Shown here: positions 44,793 to 54,380 of the stretch, in pieces
How positions within the stretch are numbered: the stretch's first letter is position 1
How the letters are laid out: the number at the start of each line of letters is the position of its first letter
NCBI GenBank assembly: GCA_963763095.1
Contig: CAVXNR010000039.1
Location: 25,690 to 89,689, forward strand
Reading direction: 5' to 3'
DNA from: CAVUCH01 sp963763095
GTDB taxonomy: Bacteria > Acidobacteriota > Vicinamibacteria > Vicinamibacterales > JAENWD01
Length of the DNA stretch: 64,000 nt
The notes under the pieces: generated by a model
What the model was told of the DNA's origin: nothing
The model's database searches: none
What the model saw: only the letters and a program-made list of their open reading frames with translations
Translations under genes and position numbers: made by a program

Positions 44793-45049
44793 TAAGGGCT
44801 AAAGGGCTAAGGGCTAAAGGCTAAGAGGCTAAAGGCTAAAGGGCTAAGGGCGAAGGGCTAAGGGCGAAGGGCTAACGGGTAAGGGCAAACGATGAAAGCC
44901 AGGGCCAAAAGCTGAAGGCCTAATGGGCAGGGCTCCAGCCCTGCTGAACACCCCGTCCACTTGCCCTGTAGCTGTGGGCCTTGAGCCTTCAGCCTTCAGC
45001 CTTTAGCCTTTAGCCCTTTAGCCTTTAGCCCTTAGCCTAGCCTTAGCCC
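44793..45049. repeat. Long inverted array of GGGCTAAA / TTTAGCCC units
   Basis: About 130 bases of GGGCTAAAGGGCTAAGGGC-type units on the left, a degenerate GGGCAGGGCTCCAGCCCTGC palindrome in the middle (about 44925-44945), and about 80 bases of CCTTTAGCCCTTTAGCC-type units on the right. The arms are complementary, so the region can form a very large hairpin. It adjoins the stop of the DUF349 gene. Confidence 0.85.
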
Positions 45050-48000
45050 TTAACTCTTCCCCGCCAGCGCACGCCGCCGCTGTTCCCGCTGATCGAAGAA
45101 TCGCTGGCACGCACGCTGGAATCGCTGCGCCAGCGGACGCACCTGCGCGTCGGGCAAGAAGCCGACCTGTGACCAGGACGTCTGCAGCTGCCGGATCTCC
45201 TGCTCCGCCGCACGCACCTTCGACTCGTCATCGGCCCTGCCGCCAATCGTGTTGGCCGCAAGTGCCTCGCGCAGCTGCGTCGCGAGGATCGCAGCCGGGG
45301 AGACGGCGTCGCGCCGTGCGGGCTCCGGGCCTGCGAGCTGCTCGGCACGCGAGACGAGCTCCTGGAGGCGCCGCAGGTTGGCTGTCACGTCGAACTCGGT
45401 GCCCCGCACCGCATCCGGGTCGGCACCCACTGCGCCTGCCAGCGCCGCCTCGAAGCGCTGCGCAAGGGGCGCGAGCACGTCCCGCGGCAACACCGGCGCG
45501 TTCGCCCACCGCGCGCGCAGGCTGCGCACGGCAGCCACGCGATCGATCGGCGGGGGCGGCGCGGGCGCCTCGGATGTTGCTGCCGCCGTGTGGGTCTCGC
45601 GGCCGTGCGGGCGCCGCATCCGCTTCGGAAGCCACCGATGCGCTGTCGCCCTCCCCCTCTGGCCGCGCGGCGAGCGGTTCCTCGGTGGCCGGCGCAGCGG
45701 CCGGCGCAGCGTCCACCGCAACCGGCGCCTGCTCGTGCCCGCCGGCAGCAGCGGCCGTGGCGGGCGCAGGCGGGGCCGACAGGGCGACGGCCTCAGCGAT
45801 CAGCGCCTCCCGCGCGGCGAGACGCACGTTGAGGTCGACGATGTGGCGTTGCTTGTACCGCTCGAAAAAGCGATCGCAGGCCGCGCGGAAGCGATGCCAG
45901 ATCAGCTCGGACTTGTTCTTCCGTACCGGCCCGATCGTCTTCCACTCGGATTGCAGCCGCTTCAGCTCCGCGGCCGCAGCCTCCCAATCGCTGGACTCGG
46001 CGAGTGTCTCCGCGCGCACGCAGAGCGCTTCCTTCTTCGCGAGGTTCTCGGACCACGCGTGCTTCCGCTGCGCGAGATCGTCGTGCCTGCGGGTGAAGAA
46101 GCGATCGCACGCGGTGCGGAAACGTTCCCACGCGGCCTGTTCGTCCTTGCGCGGACCAGGACCGATGGTTTTCCACTCGGCCTGGAGCGCTTTGATCGCA
46201 TCCGCGGTGGCGATCCAGTCGGTCGACTCGGCGAGCGCGTCGGCGCGCTCGCACAGCGCGATTTTCCGCTGCAGGTTCTCGCCGCGCGCCAGCGCCTGCG
46301 TTTCGAAGAAGGCATCCGTGCGCCCGCGCACCTCGTCGATCGCGGTCTTGAACCGCCGCCAGAGCACCTGACCCTGGTCGCGCGGGCCGGCAGCCACCTT
46401 CTTCCACTCCTCCTGCACATCCCGGAGCTGGCGTGCGGCCTCGGCGGGATCCTCCACAGCACGGAGCGCCTCGGCTCTGGCGATCAGCTGCTCCTGCATG
46501 CTGGCGTTCGCCCACCGCTGCCAGTCGTCCGCGTCCCGGAGCTCCTGCGCGCGGGGCCCGAGCGAGGTGCGCGCCGCTTCGAGACGCTGCCGAACCGCGT
46601 CCCGATCGGGACTGTGCGGCAGGTGCTCGAGGGTGCCGAGCGCCTCCCGGGCATCCCGCAGCACGCGGTCGAGCGTTTTGAGCGTGGCATCAGGCGTGGC
46701 GACGATCCGGTCCGCCGCATCGGCCGCGTGGATCGCGCGCGCAAGCGCGTCGCGCTCCTCGCGCGCCCTCGCGTCGCGCATTTCCTGCTCGCGTGCCTGG
46801 ATGGTTTCCTCGACTGCGGCCCACCGGGCCGCCAGCGGGGCGACGCGCTCGTCGGCCTGCAGGGGTTCGCCGATCGTGCGCCATTCGTCACGCAGCCGTT
46901 TCAGTTGCCCGCGACTTTCCGGCCGCTTCATGAGCTCGGGGTCGCCGGCCAGCGTTTCCGCCTCCGCACTGAGCGCTTCGAGCCGCTGCAGTTGTTCTTC
47001 CACCATCTCCGCCTCGCGAGCGCGGACCTCGGCGGCCCGGCAGGCCGCCTCGAACCGCGCGATGAGCTCAGGGTCGTCTCCGCCCGGAAGCGGAGCCAGT
47101 GCCTGCCAGTCTGCCCGGATGCCGGGCAGCGCGGCCGCGACCTCCGCCGCCGGCAGCGCGGACACGCGCGCCCGCAACGCTTCACGTGCTGCGACCTCAC
47201 GGGCGCGCTCGGCCGCGAGCTGTTCCCCGGCCGCGCGCTCCGCCTCATGGCGCGCGAGGCCGTCACGGACCGCCGCCACGGCCGCGCCGAGGCGACGCAC
47301 CATCTCGGGGTCGGCGTCCTCGCCGATGCTGCGCCAGCGCTCTTCTGCGGCGTCCAGCATCAGGCCCGTCTGATGCCAGTCGGACGAGGCCACGAGCGCC
47401 TCGACGTCGCGGCACAGATCACGCTGTGCTCGGCGACGCTCCTCGACGGCGGCCAGGCGCCTCACTTCCTCTTCCGCCGCGGCGGCCGCCTTTTCCTCGA
47501 GCCCGCGGAGCAGCGCGCGCGCCCGGCGCTGCGCCGCCGGATTCTTCGCGCGGGCGGCCACCGAGCGCAGCGCCTGCGGGTCCGTGATGCGTTCGACAGC
47601 AGCGAGGGCCACGTCCTTGTAGTCCGACTTCAAGGCCGTCGCGGTCAGCTCCTGCGGGTCCGCCAGCCGCGCCAGTGCGGCAAGGCGGGTCTCCGCCGAG
47701 TCGGCACGGCGCGCGGTCGTGCCGAGCGCGCGCGGCTCGTCCCGCAACCGGTCGAGCGCGCGCCGGCTCACGGCATTGCGGCGCGCCGTCTTCGCTACGA
47801 GCACGAGCTGCTTCTGCGCGTCCGCGGCGGGCAGGGCTGTGAGGCCCTCGACGGCGGCCAGGCTCGCGGCCTCGTCAGCCTCGTACGCCCCGAGCGCGAT
47901 GTCGAGCAGCACCCCGGACGCTTCGTCACGCACCTGCGCATCGCTCTCACGCCGCACGACCTCGGTCAGCACCGCGACGTTTCCGAGCCGGGTGACGGCG

Positions 48001-48152
48001 GCGCGGCGCACGCGTGGGTCGGGATCGGTACGGGCGAGGGCCACCAGGAGATCGTGCTCCTCGTCCTGGAGGTCCTGCACACCCATGGCGCGGACGGCCG
48101 GATCGGCGTGCTTCCAGCGCGGCTGTGTCTTGAAGCGATCGAGAAGACCCAT
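45050..48152 (-). CDS. DUF349-repeat protein with HEAT-like N-terminus (frameshift near 45600)
   Basis: A cytoplasmic helical protein of about 1033 residues after correction of one base. The N-terminus (MGLLDRFKTQPRWKHADPAV) has HEAT-like helical pairs (VRRAAVTRLGNVAVL, RLAALARLADPQ). Long coiled regions follow, then at least three DUF349 repeats, seen as W-x-F-R-x-A-C-D-x-F-F: AAWERFRTACDRFFTRR, IWHRFRAACDRFFERYK and LAQRFQRACQRFFDQR. In the Ala/Pro-rich linker near 45600 the frame shifts by one base. DUF349 proteins are widespread but poorly understood. It is transcribed alone. Confidence 0.83.
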
Positions 48153-48372
48153 GCTGTGTAGCGGCCGACGCGCGGGACTGCCGTTCCCTCCAGGCTGGCG
48201 CGCCCAGCCTGACCCCGGGGAACGGTCGCACGGGCCGGAGCGATACAGTCTACAGGAGGCGCCACCCTCGCTGCCAATCCCCTGGCGACCCGGAAGGGAG
48301 ACCCGGCCTGGATTGCAGACGTGTGCAATTCTGGCGAGGAGAGGAGCGGCTCTTGCACCCGATCAACCGACC

Positions 48373-49320
48373 ATGTCCCACGCGATAGAGCACAACGTCC
48401 GGCGAGTGTGCCCGCCCGCGGGTGCCCGCCTCAGCACGGTCGCCCGCGCACGCGTGCTGTTCGGCCTTGTCTCGCTCCTGGCGTTCGCGCCCGTCGCGTG
48501 CAACACGACCGAAGACACCGGCGGCGGCATGCCCGCCCCCACTCCCACACCAGGCACCCCGATCACGTACACCGCCATCGGCGCGAGCGACGCGCTCGGG
48601 ATCGGCAGCAGCGCCCCGTGCCTGCCACTCACCGCCTGCACTGACGGTCGTGGCTACGTGCCGCTCGTCGCCCGCGCGCTCGGCAGCGACGGCACCGCCG
48701 TCACGCTGTCGAACCTCGGCATCCCCGGCGCGGTGCTCAGCCCGGCCATCCAGGCGATCGGAAACCAGTACGGCCGAGGCATCCCAGGCAACTTCCTCGA
48801 GCAGTCGATGCCGTTCGTGTCCCGGACCAGCACGGTCGTGACGATCTTCGCCGGTGGCAACGACACCAACGCGATCGGCACCGCCATCGATCGGGGCGCG
48901 GCAGGAGGCGATCCCAACGGCTACATCGACCGCCAGGTGCAGGGCTTCGCCAGCGATTACGCTGCGCTCGTCCGCGGCGTCCGCGCCCGCGCTCCCTCCG
49001 CCCGCATCGTCGCCATGAACCTCCCGAACATGGCGGCCCTGCCATACGCGGCAGGGTTCACGCTCACGCAGCGGCGGTATCTACAGCGGATCGCCGTCGG
49101 CTTCAGCGAAGGGGCCAACGCACTCGTCGCCGAGGGCGTCGTCGTTGTCGATTTGATGTGCGACCCGCGCAGCTACAGCGGCGGCATGTACTCGGGGGAC
49201 GGCTTCCACCCGAACGACGCTGGATACGCCTATCTCGCGAGTGAACTGGTGCGCGCGATTCGGACGGCCGGCTACCCGGCACCGCAGGGGGATTGCGAGT
49301 TCATGAGGAGCGTGGGGTAG
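48373..49320 (+). CDS. GDSL/SGNH-family lipoprotein hydrolase
   Basis: From ATG 48373 the protein has 315 residues with a lipoprotein signal (FGLVSLLAFAPVAC, Cys lipidation). SGNH blocks are IGASDALGIG (block I Ser), LGIPGAV (block II Gly), FAGGNDTNA (block III Asn) and DGFHPNDAGYAYLA (catalytic Asp and His). It is probably an esterase or lipase acting on acyl or acetyl groups at the cell surface. An upstream extension of the frame is antisense to the DUF349 gene and is not coding. Confidence 0.85.
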   Translation: MSHAIEHNVRRVCPPAGARLSTVARARVLFGLVSLLAFAPVACNTTEDTGGGMPAPTPTPGTPITYTAIGASDALGIGSSAPCLPLTACTDGRGYVPLVARALGSDGTAVTLSNLGIPGAVLSPAIQAIGNQYGRGIPGNFLEQSMPFVSRTSTVVTIFAGGNDTNAIGTAIDRGAAGGDPNGYIDRQVQGFASDYAALVRGVRARAPSARIVAMNLPNMAALPYAAGFTLTQRRYLQRIAVGFSEGANALVAEGVVVVDLMCDPRSYSGGMYSGDGFHPNDAGYAYLASELVRAIRTAGYPAPQGDCEFMRSVG

Positions 49321-49345
49321 GACACGACATCAAGCGGCGGGCGAC

Positions 49346-49420
49346 GGCGGCGGCGCGGGCGACGGGCGACGGGCGACGGGCGACGGGCGACGGGCGACGG
49401 GCGACCGCGGCGACGGGCAG
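49346..49420. repeat. Heptamer tandem repeat (CGACGGG)n
   Basis: About seven consecutive GCGACGG/CGACGGG units with slight variants, followed by a degenerate end. Such a heptamer array is prone to slippage; no gene crosses it. Confidence 0.85.
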
Positions 49421-49518
49421 ACGAAAGATACCGGAACAGAACATTGCCCCAGTGCGCGGCGTCCCAGCGCAACCATCAGCCCTTAACGCCAGCCCCCCCG
49501 CCAGCCGCCCGCCGGCTG

Positions 49519-50085
49519 TCAATCCCCTTTCGCCTTCGGCACGTTCAGCTCCTTCAGCCGCGCGACGATGTCCTGGGCGGCGGTGGGAATCTTGACCTCG
49601 CGGTCCACGTGGAGAATCTTCCCGTCCGGTCCGATGTAGAACGTCCAGCGTCTCGCCACGTTGAACGGGCCGATCACGCCGTAGGCCGTGGCGACCTTCT
49701 TGTCGGCGTCGCTCAGGATCGGGTAGTCGGCCTGGAGCGATTGCGCGAACTTCGTGTTGGTCTCGAGGTCGTCGACGCTCGCGGCGAAGTACGCGACGTC
49801 GAACTGCCGCAGCTCTGAGCCGCCCTCACGGAGCGACTTGCATTCAGCCGTTCAACCACCGGTAAAGGCTTTGGGGAACCAGGCGAGAACGACAGTCTTG
49901 CCTTTCAGGTCGGCGAGCCGGTGCGTCTTGCCGTCGGACCCGGGCAGCGAGAACTCCGGCGCCTGATCGCCTGCCTTCAACTCCTTCTCGGACCCGCCCT
50001 GCGCATAGGCAAGGGCAGCGACAGCGATGAGCACGACGCCCACCACCACCACCAGCTTTGAGTTTCCCACCAGTTTCCTCCTCAT
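49519..50085 (-). CDS. Probable selenocysteine peroxiredoxin (BCP/AhpC-type), exported
   Basis: ATG 50085 opens a frame with a signal or anchor (LVVVVGVVLIAVAALAYAQG). A thioredoxin-fold peroxiredoxin follows: LKAGDQAPEFSLPGSDGKTH, WFPKAFTGG. At codon 78 (49854-49852) an in-frame TGA replaces the expected peroxidatic Cys of the GGCTAEC motif; Cys82 follows as the resolving residue. The same frame continues for 110 codons of typical peroxiredoxin sequence (KSLREGGSELRQFDVAYF, ADYPILSDADKKVATAYGV, RWTFYIGPDGKILHVDREVK) to TGA 49521-49519, giving 188 residues. A SECIS-like hairpin lies downstream of the UGA. Peroxide reduction with Sec catalysis is inferred. A base-substitution error (TGC to TGA) is the main alternative. 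Confidence 0.75.
49812..49834 (-). promoter_or_regulatory. Candidate bacterial SECIS element
   Basis: On the minus strand GCUC-CG-UGAG-GGCGG-CUCA-GAGC forms an 8-bp stem with a 2-base bulge and a 5-base loop beginning GG. The loop starts 28 bases after the in-frame UGA. Bacterial SECIS elements need a G in the first two loop bases and a UGA-loop distance of roughly 16-37 bases, which this meets. Confidence 0.6.
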
Positions 50086-50265
50086 AAGTCGGCCTGCCTT
50101 TCGTCGAGGCGACTATGGTTCCGGGCTCCACGTGCGACGCCGGTGTCGGGGGTTTCTCGCAGTCTACACCATCAATGCCATCCGATCGGCCGTCCGCGCG
50201 GCGCGACCGATGCCGGGATCGTGCTTCGTTGTGCCCCCGGCGGCACCGTGCCTTATCCTTGTGCG

Positions 50266-50805
50266 ATGCCCCGACAGCCTGCCACCCCCCCGGTGCGCAT
50301 CAGGACCGCGACCGCAGCTGATCTGCCGGTCATCCTCGCGTTCATTCGCGAGCTGGCCGCCTACGAGCAGCTCGAACACCAGGTCGTGGCAACCGAGGCA
50401 CTCCTGCAGCAGCACCTGTTTGACGAGCGTCCCGTTGCCGAGACGTTGATCGCGGACACGCAAGGAGAGCCGCAAGGTTTCGCGCTCTTCTTTCCGAACT
50501 TCTCCACGTTCCTCGGGCGCCCGGGGATCTACCTGGAGGATCTGTACGTGCGTGAGGCGGCGCGCGGCCAGGGGATAGGCAAGGCTCTGCTCTCCGCGCT
50601 CGCGCGCATCGCGGTCGAGCGTGGGTGGGGCCGCGTGGAGTGGGCCGTGCTCGACTGGAACGCTCCGGCAATCGGCTTCTACAAGGGGCTGGGTGCCACG
50701 CTCCTTGACGACTGGCGCATCTGCCGCCTGACCGGCGACGCCCTCGTGCAGCTCGCAAGTGAGGGAAGCTCGGGCACCGGTTCAAGCGTCCGCCACCAGG
50801 ACTAA
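50266..50805 (+). CDS. GNAT-family N-acetyltransferase
   Basis: From ATG 50266 the protein has 179 residues. GNAT motifs: IRTATAADLPVILAFIRELA at the N-terminus, the core strand PGIYLEDLYVREAARGQGIGKALL with acetyl-CoA loop RGQGIG, and VLDWNAPAIGFYKGLGA. This resembles the diamine (spermidine/thialysine) acetyltransferase subgroup, but the substrate is unknown. Its stop TAA shares one base with the next start (TAATGG), so it is translationally coupled to the topoisomerase subunit, an unexpected pairing. Confidence 0.88.
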   Translation: MPRQPATPPVRIRTATAADLPVILAFIRELAAYEQLEHQVVATEALLQQHLFDERPVAETLIADTQGEPQGFALFFPNFSTFLGRPGIYLEDLYVREAARGQGIGKALLSALARIAVERGWGRVEWAVLDWNAPAIGFYKGLGATLLDDWRICRLTGDALVQLASEGSSGTGSSVRHQD

Positions 50806-53270
50806 TGGCCAAACGATCATCAGACGACCTGTCACTCTTCGACCTGCCCGACGAGCCGGACGTCGCCCCGGCGCTGCCACCGCAGGCCCCTCCCGCGTCG
50901 AGAGGCTCCGGCGGGGGCGGCGGAGGCAACGGCTCCGGGCGCGGCATGAGCGGGGATGGTTCCGCCGTCGCCCTGCACGAAGCGGCGCAGGCGCGGTATC
51001 TGAACTACGCACTGTCCGTCATCACCGCACGCGCGCTGCCGGACGTGCGCGATGGATTGAAGCCCGTGCAGCGCCGCATCCTCTACACGATGTGGCAGCA
51101 GAACCTCACGGCCGACGTCAAGCACCGCAAGTGCGCGAAGGTCGTCGGCGACGTGATGGGCAACTACCATCCGCACGGAGACTCCGCGATCTACGAGACG
51201 CTGGTGCGCATGGCGCAGCCGTTCTCGCTGCGCTACCCGCTCGTCGACGGCTCGGGCAACTTCGGCTCGCTGGACGGCGACGGCGCCGCGGCGATGCGGT
51301 ACACCGAGTGCCGTCTCGCCCGTCTGAGCGACGAGATGCTCGAGGAGATCGATCAGTCCACGGTGCACTTCCGTCCGAACTACGACGGCACGAAGTCGGA
51401 GCCCGTGGTGCTGCCCGCGCGTGTGCCGAACCTCCTCGTGAATGGCGCGACGGGCATCGCCGTCGGCATGGCCACGAGCATCCCGCCGCACAACCTCGGC
51501 GAGGTCTGCACGGCACTGATCAAGCTCCTCGACAACCCGGAGCTGACCACACCGCAGCTATGCCGCTGGGTGAAGGGTCCGGACTTCCCCACCGGCGGAC
51601 AGATCCTGAACACGCCCGATGAACTGAAGGAGATCTACAAGACCGGCTCGGGCGCCATCCGCCTGCGCGCCACGTGGGAGGTGGGCGAGCCGACGCGCGC
51701 GGGGCACACGATTTTCGTCACGAGCATCCCGTACGCACTCGACAAGTCCACCGTCATCGAGCGTATCGCGGAGATTGTCATCGGACGCAAGCTGCCGCCG
51801 CTGGTGGACGTCAAGGACGTGTCCACGGACGATGTGCGGATTGAGCTGACGGTGAAGCGCGAGGCGGACCCGAAGATGGTCATGGCGTACCTGTTCAGGC
51901 ACACGCCGCTGCAGACCAACTTCCCGGTCAACCTGACGTGCCTCATTCCCACTGAGAATCCGGAGGTCGGGCGTCCGGAACGCTGCGAGCTGAAGACAAT
52001 CCTCTGGCACTTCCTCCACTTCCGCCTCGAGGTGGTCACCGCCCGTCTCGAACACGAGCTCGCGGCGCTCCGCAAACGGATCCACATCCTGGAAGGGTTC
52101 GAGAAGGTCTTCGATGCGCTCGACGAGATCCTGCGCATCATCCGCAAGTCGGACGGCAAGAGCGACGCGGCCGCCAAGATCATGGCGCGGTTCGCCCTCG
52201 ATGCCGACCAGACCGACGCCATCCTGGAGCTGAAGATCTATCGCCTGGCGCGGCTCGAGATTCTCCTGATCACCAACGAGCTGGCCGACAAACGGAAGCG
52301 CGCGCGGCAGATCGGCGCACTGCTCGGCGACGACGACAGCCGCTGGGCGATCGTGCGCGAGGAGCTCGAGACCATTCAGAAGACGTACGGCAACGCGAAG
52401 GCCGATCCGCGCCGTTCGCTGATCGAGGCGACGCTCACGGAAGTCGAATACTCCGCCGACCACTTCATCGTCGATGAGGACAACGTCGTGATCCTCACGC
52501 GCGACGGATGGGTGAAGCGCCAGAGGGAGGTGAAGGATCTGTCGACGACCCGCCTGCGCGAAGGCGATCAGGTGATCGCGGTGCTCGCGGGCAGCACGCG
52601 GGCGACGGCGGTCTTCTTCACCAACTTCGGGATTGCGTACTCGTGCCGGATCGTGGACGTGCCGGCGTCCACCGGCTACGGCGAGCCGATCCAGAGGCTG
52701 TTCAAGTTCCGCGACACCGAGCGCGTCGTCGGCGCGCTGAGCCTGGATCCGCGCGTGACGCCGAACATCGCACCGGCGGCCGAGGGACAGCCCGCGCCCG
52801 TGCACGCCGTCGCCGTCACGACCGACGGATACGCGCTGCGGTTCAACCTGGATGGCTTCGTCGAGCCCAGCACGCGCGCCGGCCGCCGGTACGCGCGCCC
52901 GGCGGAGGGCGTCGAGGTGGTCAGCGTCGCGGCGATCGACGGCAGCGAAACGATCATCGTCGCGACGCAGCAGGCGCGCGCCGTCCTCTGTCCCGTCGCC
53001 GAGATCAACTACCTCGCCGGTCCAGGGCGCGGCGTCATCCTGATCAAGCTCACCAGCGACGATGACCGCGTGCTGGGGTTTGTGGCCTCGCGGGGCGATC
53101 GTGACCTGATGGTGGTCGAGACGACACGCGGCGCCGAGCAGACGATCAGCACGGGGAAGTACAAAGTCACGGGACGCGGCGGCAAGGGACGGGAGCTGCT
53201 GCAACGGGGCGGGTTCACGCGGGTGATCCCGAACGCGCCGGAGATCCCGCAGCTGGGACAGGACCGATGA
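50805..53270 (+). CDS. parC: Type IIA topoisomerase subunit A (topoisomerase IV ParC-like)
   Basis: The 821-residue protein cleaves and religates DNA together with a ParE/GyrB partner not in this window. A Gly-rich N-terminal extension (about 45 residues) precedes ARYLNYALSVITARALPDVRDGLKPV. The catalytic tyrosine is in AMRYTECRL. NYHPHGDSAIYE and NLLVNGATGIAVGMAT are present. In the C-terminal beta-propeller the first blade (VVILTRDGWVKRQREVKDLS) lacks the QRRGGKG GyrA-box, arguing for topoisomerase IV rather than gyrase; a GRGGKG occurs only at the end. Start ATG 50805 overlaps the GNAT stop by one base. Confidence 0.88.
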   Translation: MAKRSSDDLSLFDLPDEPDVAPALPPQAPPASRGSGGGGGGNGSGRGMSGDGSAVALHEAAQARYLNYALSVITARALPDVRDGLKPVQRRILYTMWQQNLTADVKHRKCAKVVGDVMGNYHPHGDSAIYETLVRMAQPFSLRYPLVDGSGNFGSLDGDGAAAMRYTECRLARLSDEMLEEIDQSTVHFRPNYDGTKSEPVVLPARVPNLLVNGATGIAVGMATSIPPHNLGEVCTALIKLLDNPELTTPQLCRWVKGPDFPTGGQILNTPDELKEIYKTGSGAIRLRATWEVGEPTRAGHTIFVTSIPYALDKSTVIERIAEIVIGRKLPPLVDVKDVSTDDVRIELTVKREADPKMVMAYLFRHTPLQTNFPVNLTCLIPTENPEVGRPERCELKTILWHFLHFRLEVVTARLEHELAALRKRIHILEGFEKVFDALDEILRIIRKSDGKSDAAAKIMARFALDADQTDAILELKIYRLARLEILLITNELADKRKRARQIGALLGDDDSRWAIVREELETIQKTYGNAKADPRRSLIEATLTEVEYSADHFIVDEDNVVILTRDGWVKRQREVKDLSTTRLREGDQVIAVLAGSTRATAVFFTNFGIAYSCRIVDVPASTGYGEPIQRLFKFRDTERVVGALSLDPRVTPNIAPAAEGQPAPVHAVAVTTDGYALRFNLDGFVEPSTRAGRRYARPAEGVEVVSVAAIDGSETIIVATQQARAVLCPVAEINYLAGPGRGVILIKLTSDDDRVLGFVASRGDRDLMVVETTRGAEQTISTGKYKVTGRGGKGRELLQRGGFTRVIPNAPEIPQLGQDR

Positions 53271-53281
53271 GGGCGGGAGGC

Positions 53282-53431
53282 CATGTGGGGCAGGGCTTCA
53301 GCCCTGCTACAGACGCCGGGACTCATAGCTTCTGAAGTCCCGGCGCCACATCGACGTGGGGCAGCCCTTCGGGGCTGTTCTGCAGGGCTGAAGCCCTGCC
53401 CCACTCTGCAGGGCTGAAGCCCTGCCCCACT
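53282..53431. repeat. Cluster of GGGGCAGGG palindromes
   Basis: One palindrome at 53285-53308, then a GCCGGGACTCATAGCTTCTG...GTCCCGGC pairing (about 53315-53343). A mutated copy follows (GGGGCAGCCCTTCGGGGCTG, 53359-53378), and two tandem GCAGGGCTGAAGCCCTGCC units at 53382-53405 and 53408-53431. Lies between two plus-strand genes. Confidence 0.85.
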
Positions 53432-53449
53432 TTTAGCGCGTCATCCAGC

Positions 53450-54295
53450 ATGCGCACACGCGCGCTCGTCGCGCTCGTCGTCTCTACGGCCCTGGTGATC
53501 ACGATGAAGTGGCTCGTCGCCCGCGTCGAACCGCATCTGACGTTCTTCCCGTCGTTGGGCGAGACTGAGACACCGACGAGCATCGGCCTCCGGTACCAAC
53601 CCCTCTCCCTCCGCACCGGGGACGGCGAGACCATCGCGGCCTGGTGGATGCCGCACGAGGCGGCGCGGGCGGACGTCGTCTATTTCCACGGCAACGGCGG
53701 CAACCTCTCGATGTGGCTGCCGATCCTCGCGGGTGTGCACGCGAGCGGCCTCAACGTGCTGGCGTTCGACTACCGCGGCTACGGCCGAAGCACCGGGTCA
53801 CCTACGGAACAGGGGTTGTATCGCGATACCGACGCAGTGGTGGCCGAACTGGCCCGGCTGCGCCGGGAAGAGAGCCGCGTGAGCGGCGGCATGCAGCGCC
53901 CGGTGATCTACTGGGGCCGGTCGCTCGGCGGTCCGGTGGCGGCCTACGCCACGACCGTGACACGTCCCGACGGGCTGATTCTCGAGTCCACATTTCCCGA
54001 CAAGCGCGCCGTGCTGGGCGGCCAGTTGCTGCTGCGCACGCTCAATCTGCTGGCATCCTTCCGGTTCGAGACCGCTCAGATGCTGCGTGGCTTCGACCGC
54101 CCGACGCTCGTGATGCACGGCGATGCGGACTCGGTCGTCCCCTATGCCGCCGGACGCGCGCTGTTCGAGCGCCTGGCCGAGCCGAAGCGGTTCGTCACAC
54201 TGCGCGGTGCCGATCACAACGACCTGCACCCGGCAACGGCGCGCGAGTACTGGGAGGCGGTCACGTATCTGGTAGCGCAGGTGGGCGGCGGCTGA
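53450..54295 (+). CDS. Alpha/beta hydrolase, ABHD13/BEM46-like, membrane-anchored
   Basis: The 281-residue protein begins with a membrane helix (ALVALVVSTALVITMKWLV). The hydrolase core follows: VVYFHGNGGNLSMW (oxyanion), VLAFDYRGYGRSTGSP, nucleophile GRSLGGPVA, acid in MHGDADSVVPY and His in GADHNDLHP. BEM46-like enzymes are serine hydrolases, often thioesterases or lipases; the substrate is unknown. No ribosome site is evident, since the start follows repeat DNA closely. Transcribed away from the next gene. Confidence 0.85.
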   Translation: MRTRALVALVVSTALVITMKWLVARVEPHLTFFPSLGETETPTSIGLRYQPLSLRTGDGETIAAWWMPHEAARADVVYFHGNGGNLSMWLPILAGVHASGLNVLAFDYRGYGRSTGSPTEQGLYRDTDAVVAELARLRREESRVSGGMQRPVIYWGRSLGGPVAAYATTVTRPDGLILESTFPDKRAVLGGQLLLRTLNLLASFRFETAQMLRGFDRPTLVMHGDADSVVPYAAGRALFERLAEPKRFVTLRGADHNDLHPATAREYWEAVTYLVAQVGGG

Positions 54296-54380
54296 TCCCG
54301 CGGTCATCACCGGGTCGCGAGCGCCGGCCTGACCTCGTCAGTACCGGCGCCGCGTCCACGCGCGTGCCGCGAACGGGCGG

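Noticed and set aside
44793..45049. A CRISPR array
   Set aside because: Repeat units are short, contiguous and degenerate, with no spacers of uniform length and no cas genes nearby.
45249..48161. A 970-codon plus-strand frame opposite the DUF349 gene
   Set aside because: It is the mirror of a GC-rich repetitive coding sequence; the composition is Arg-rich without domains.
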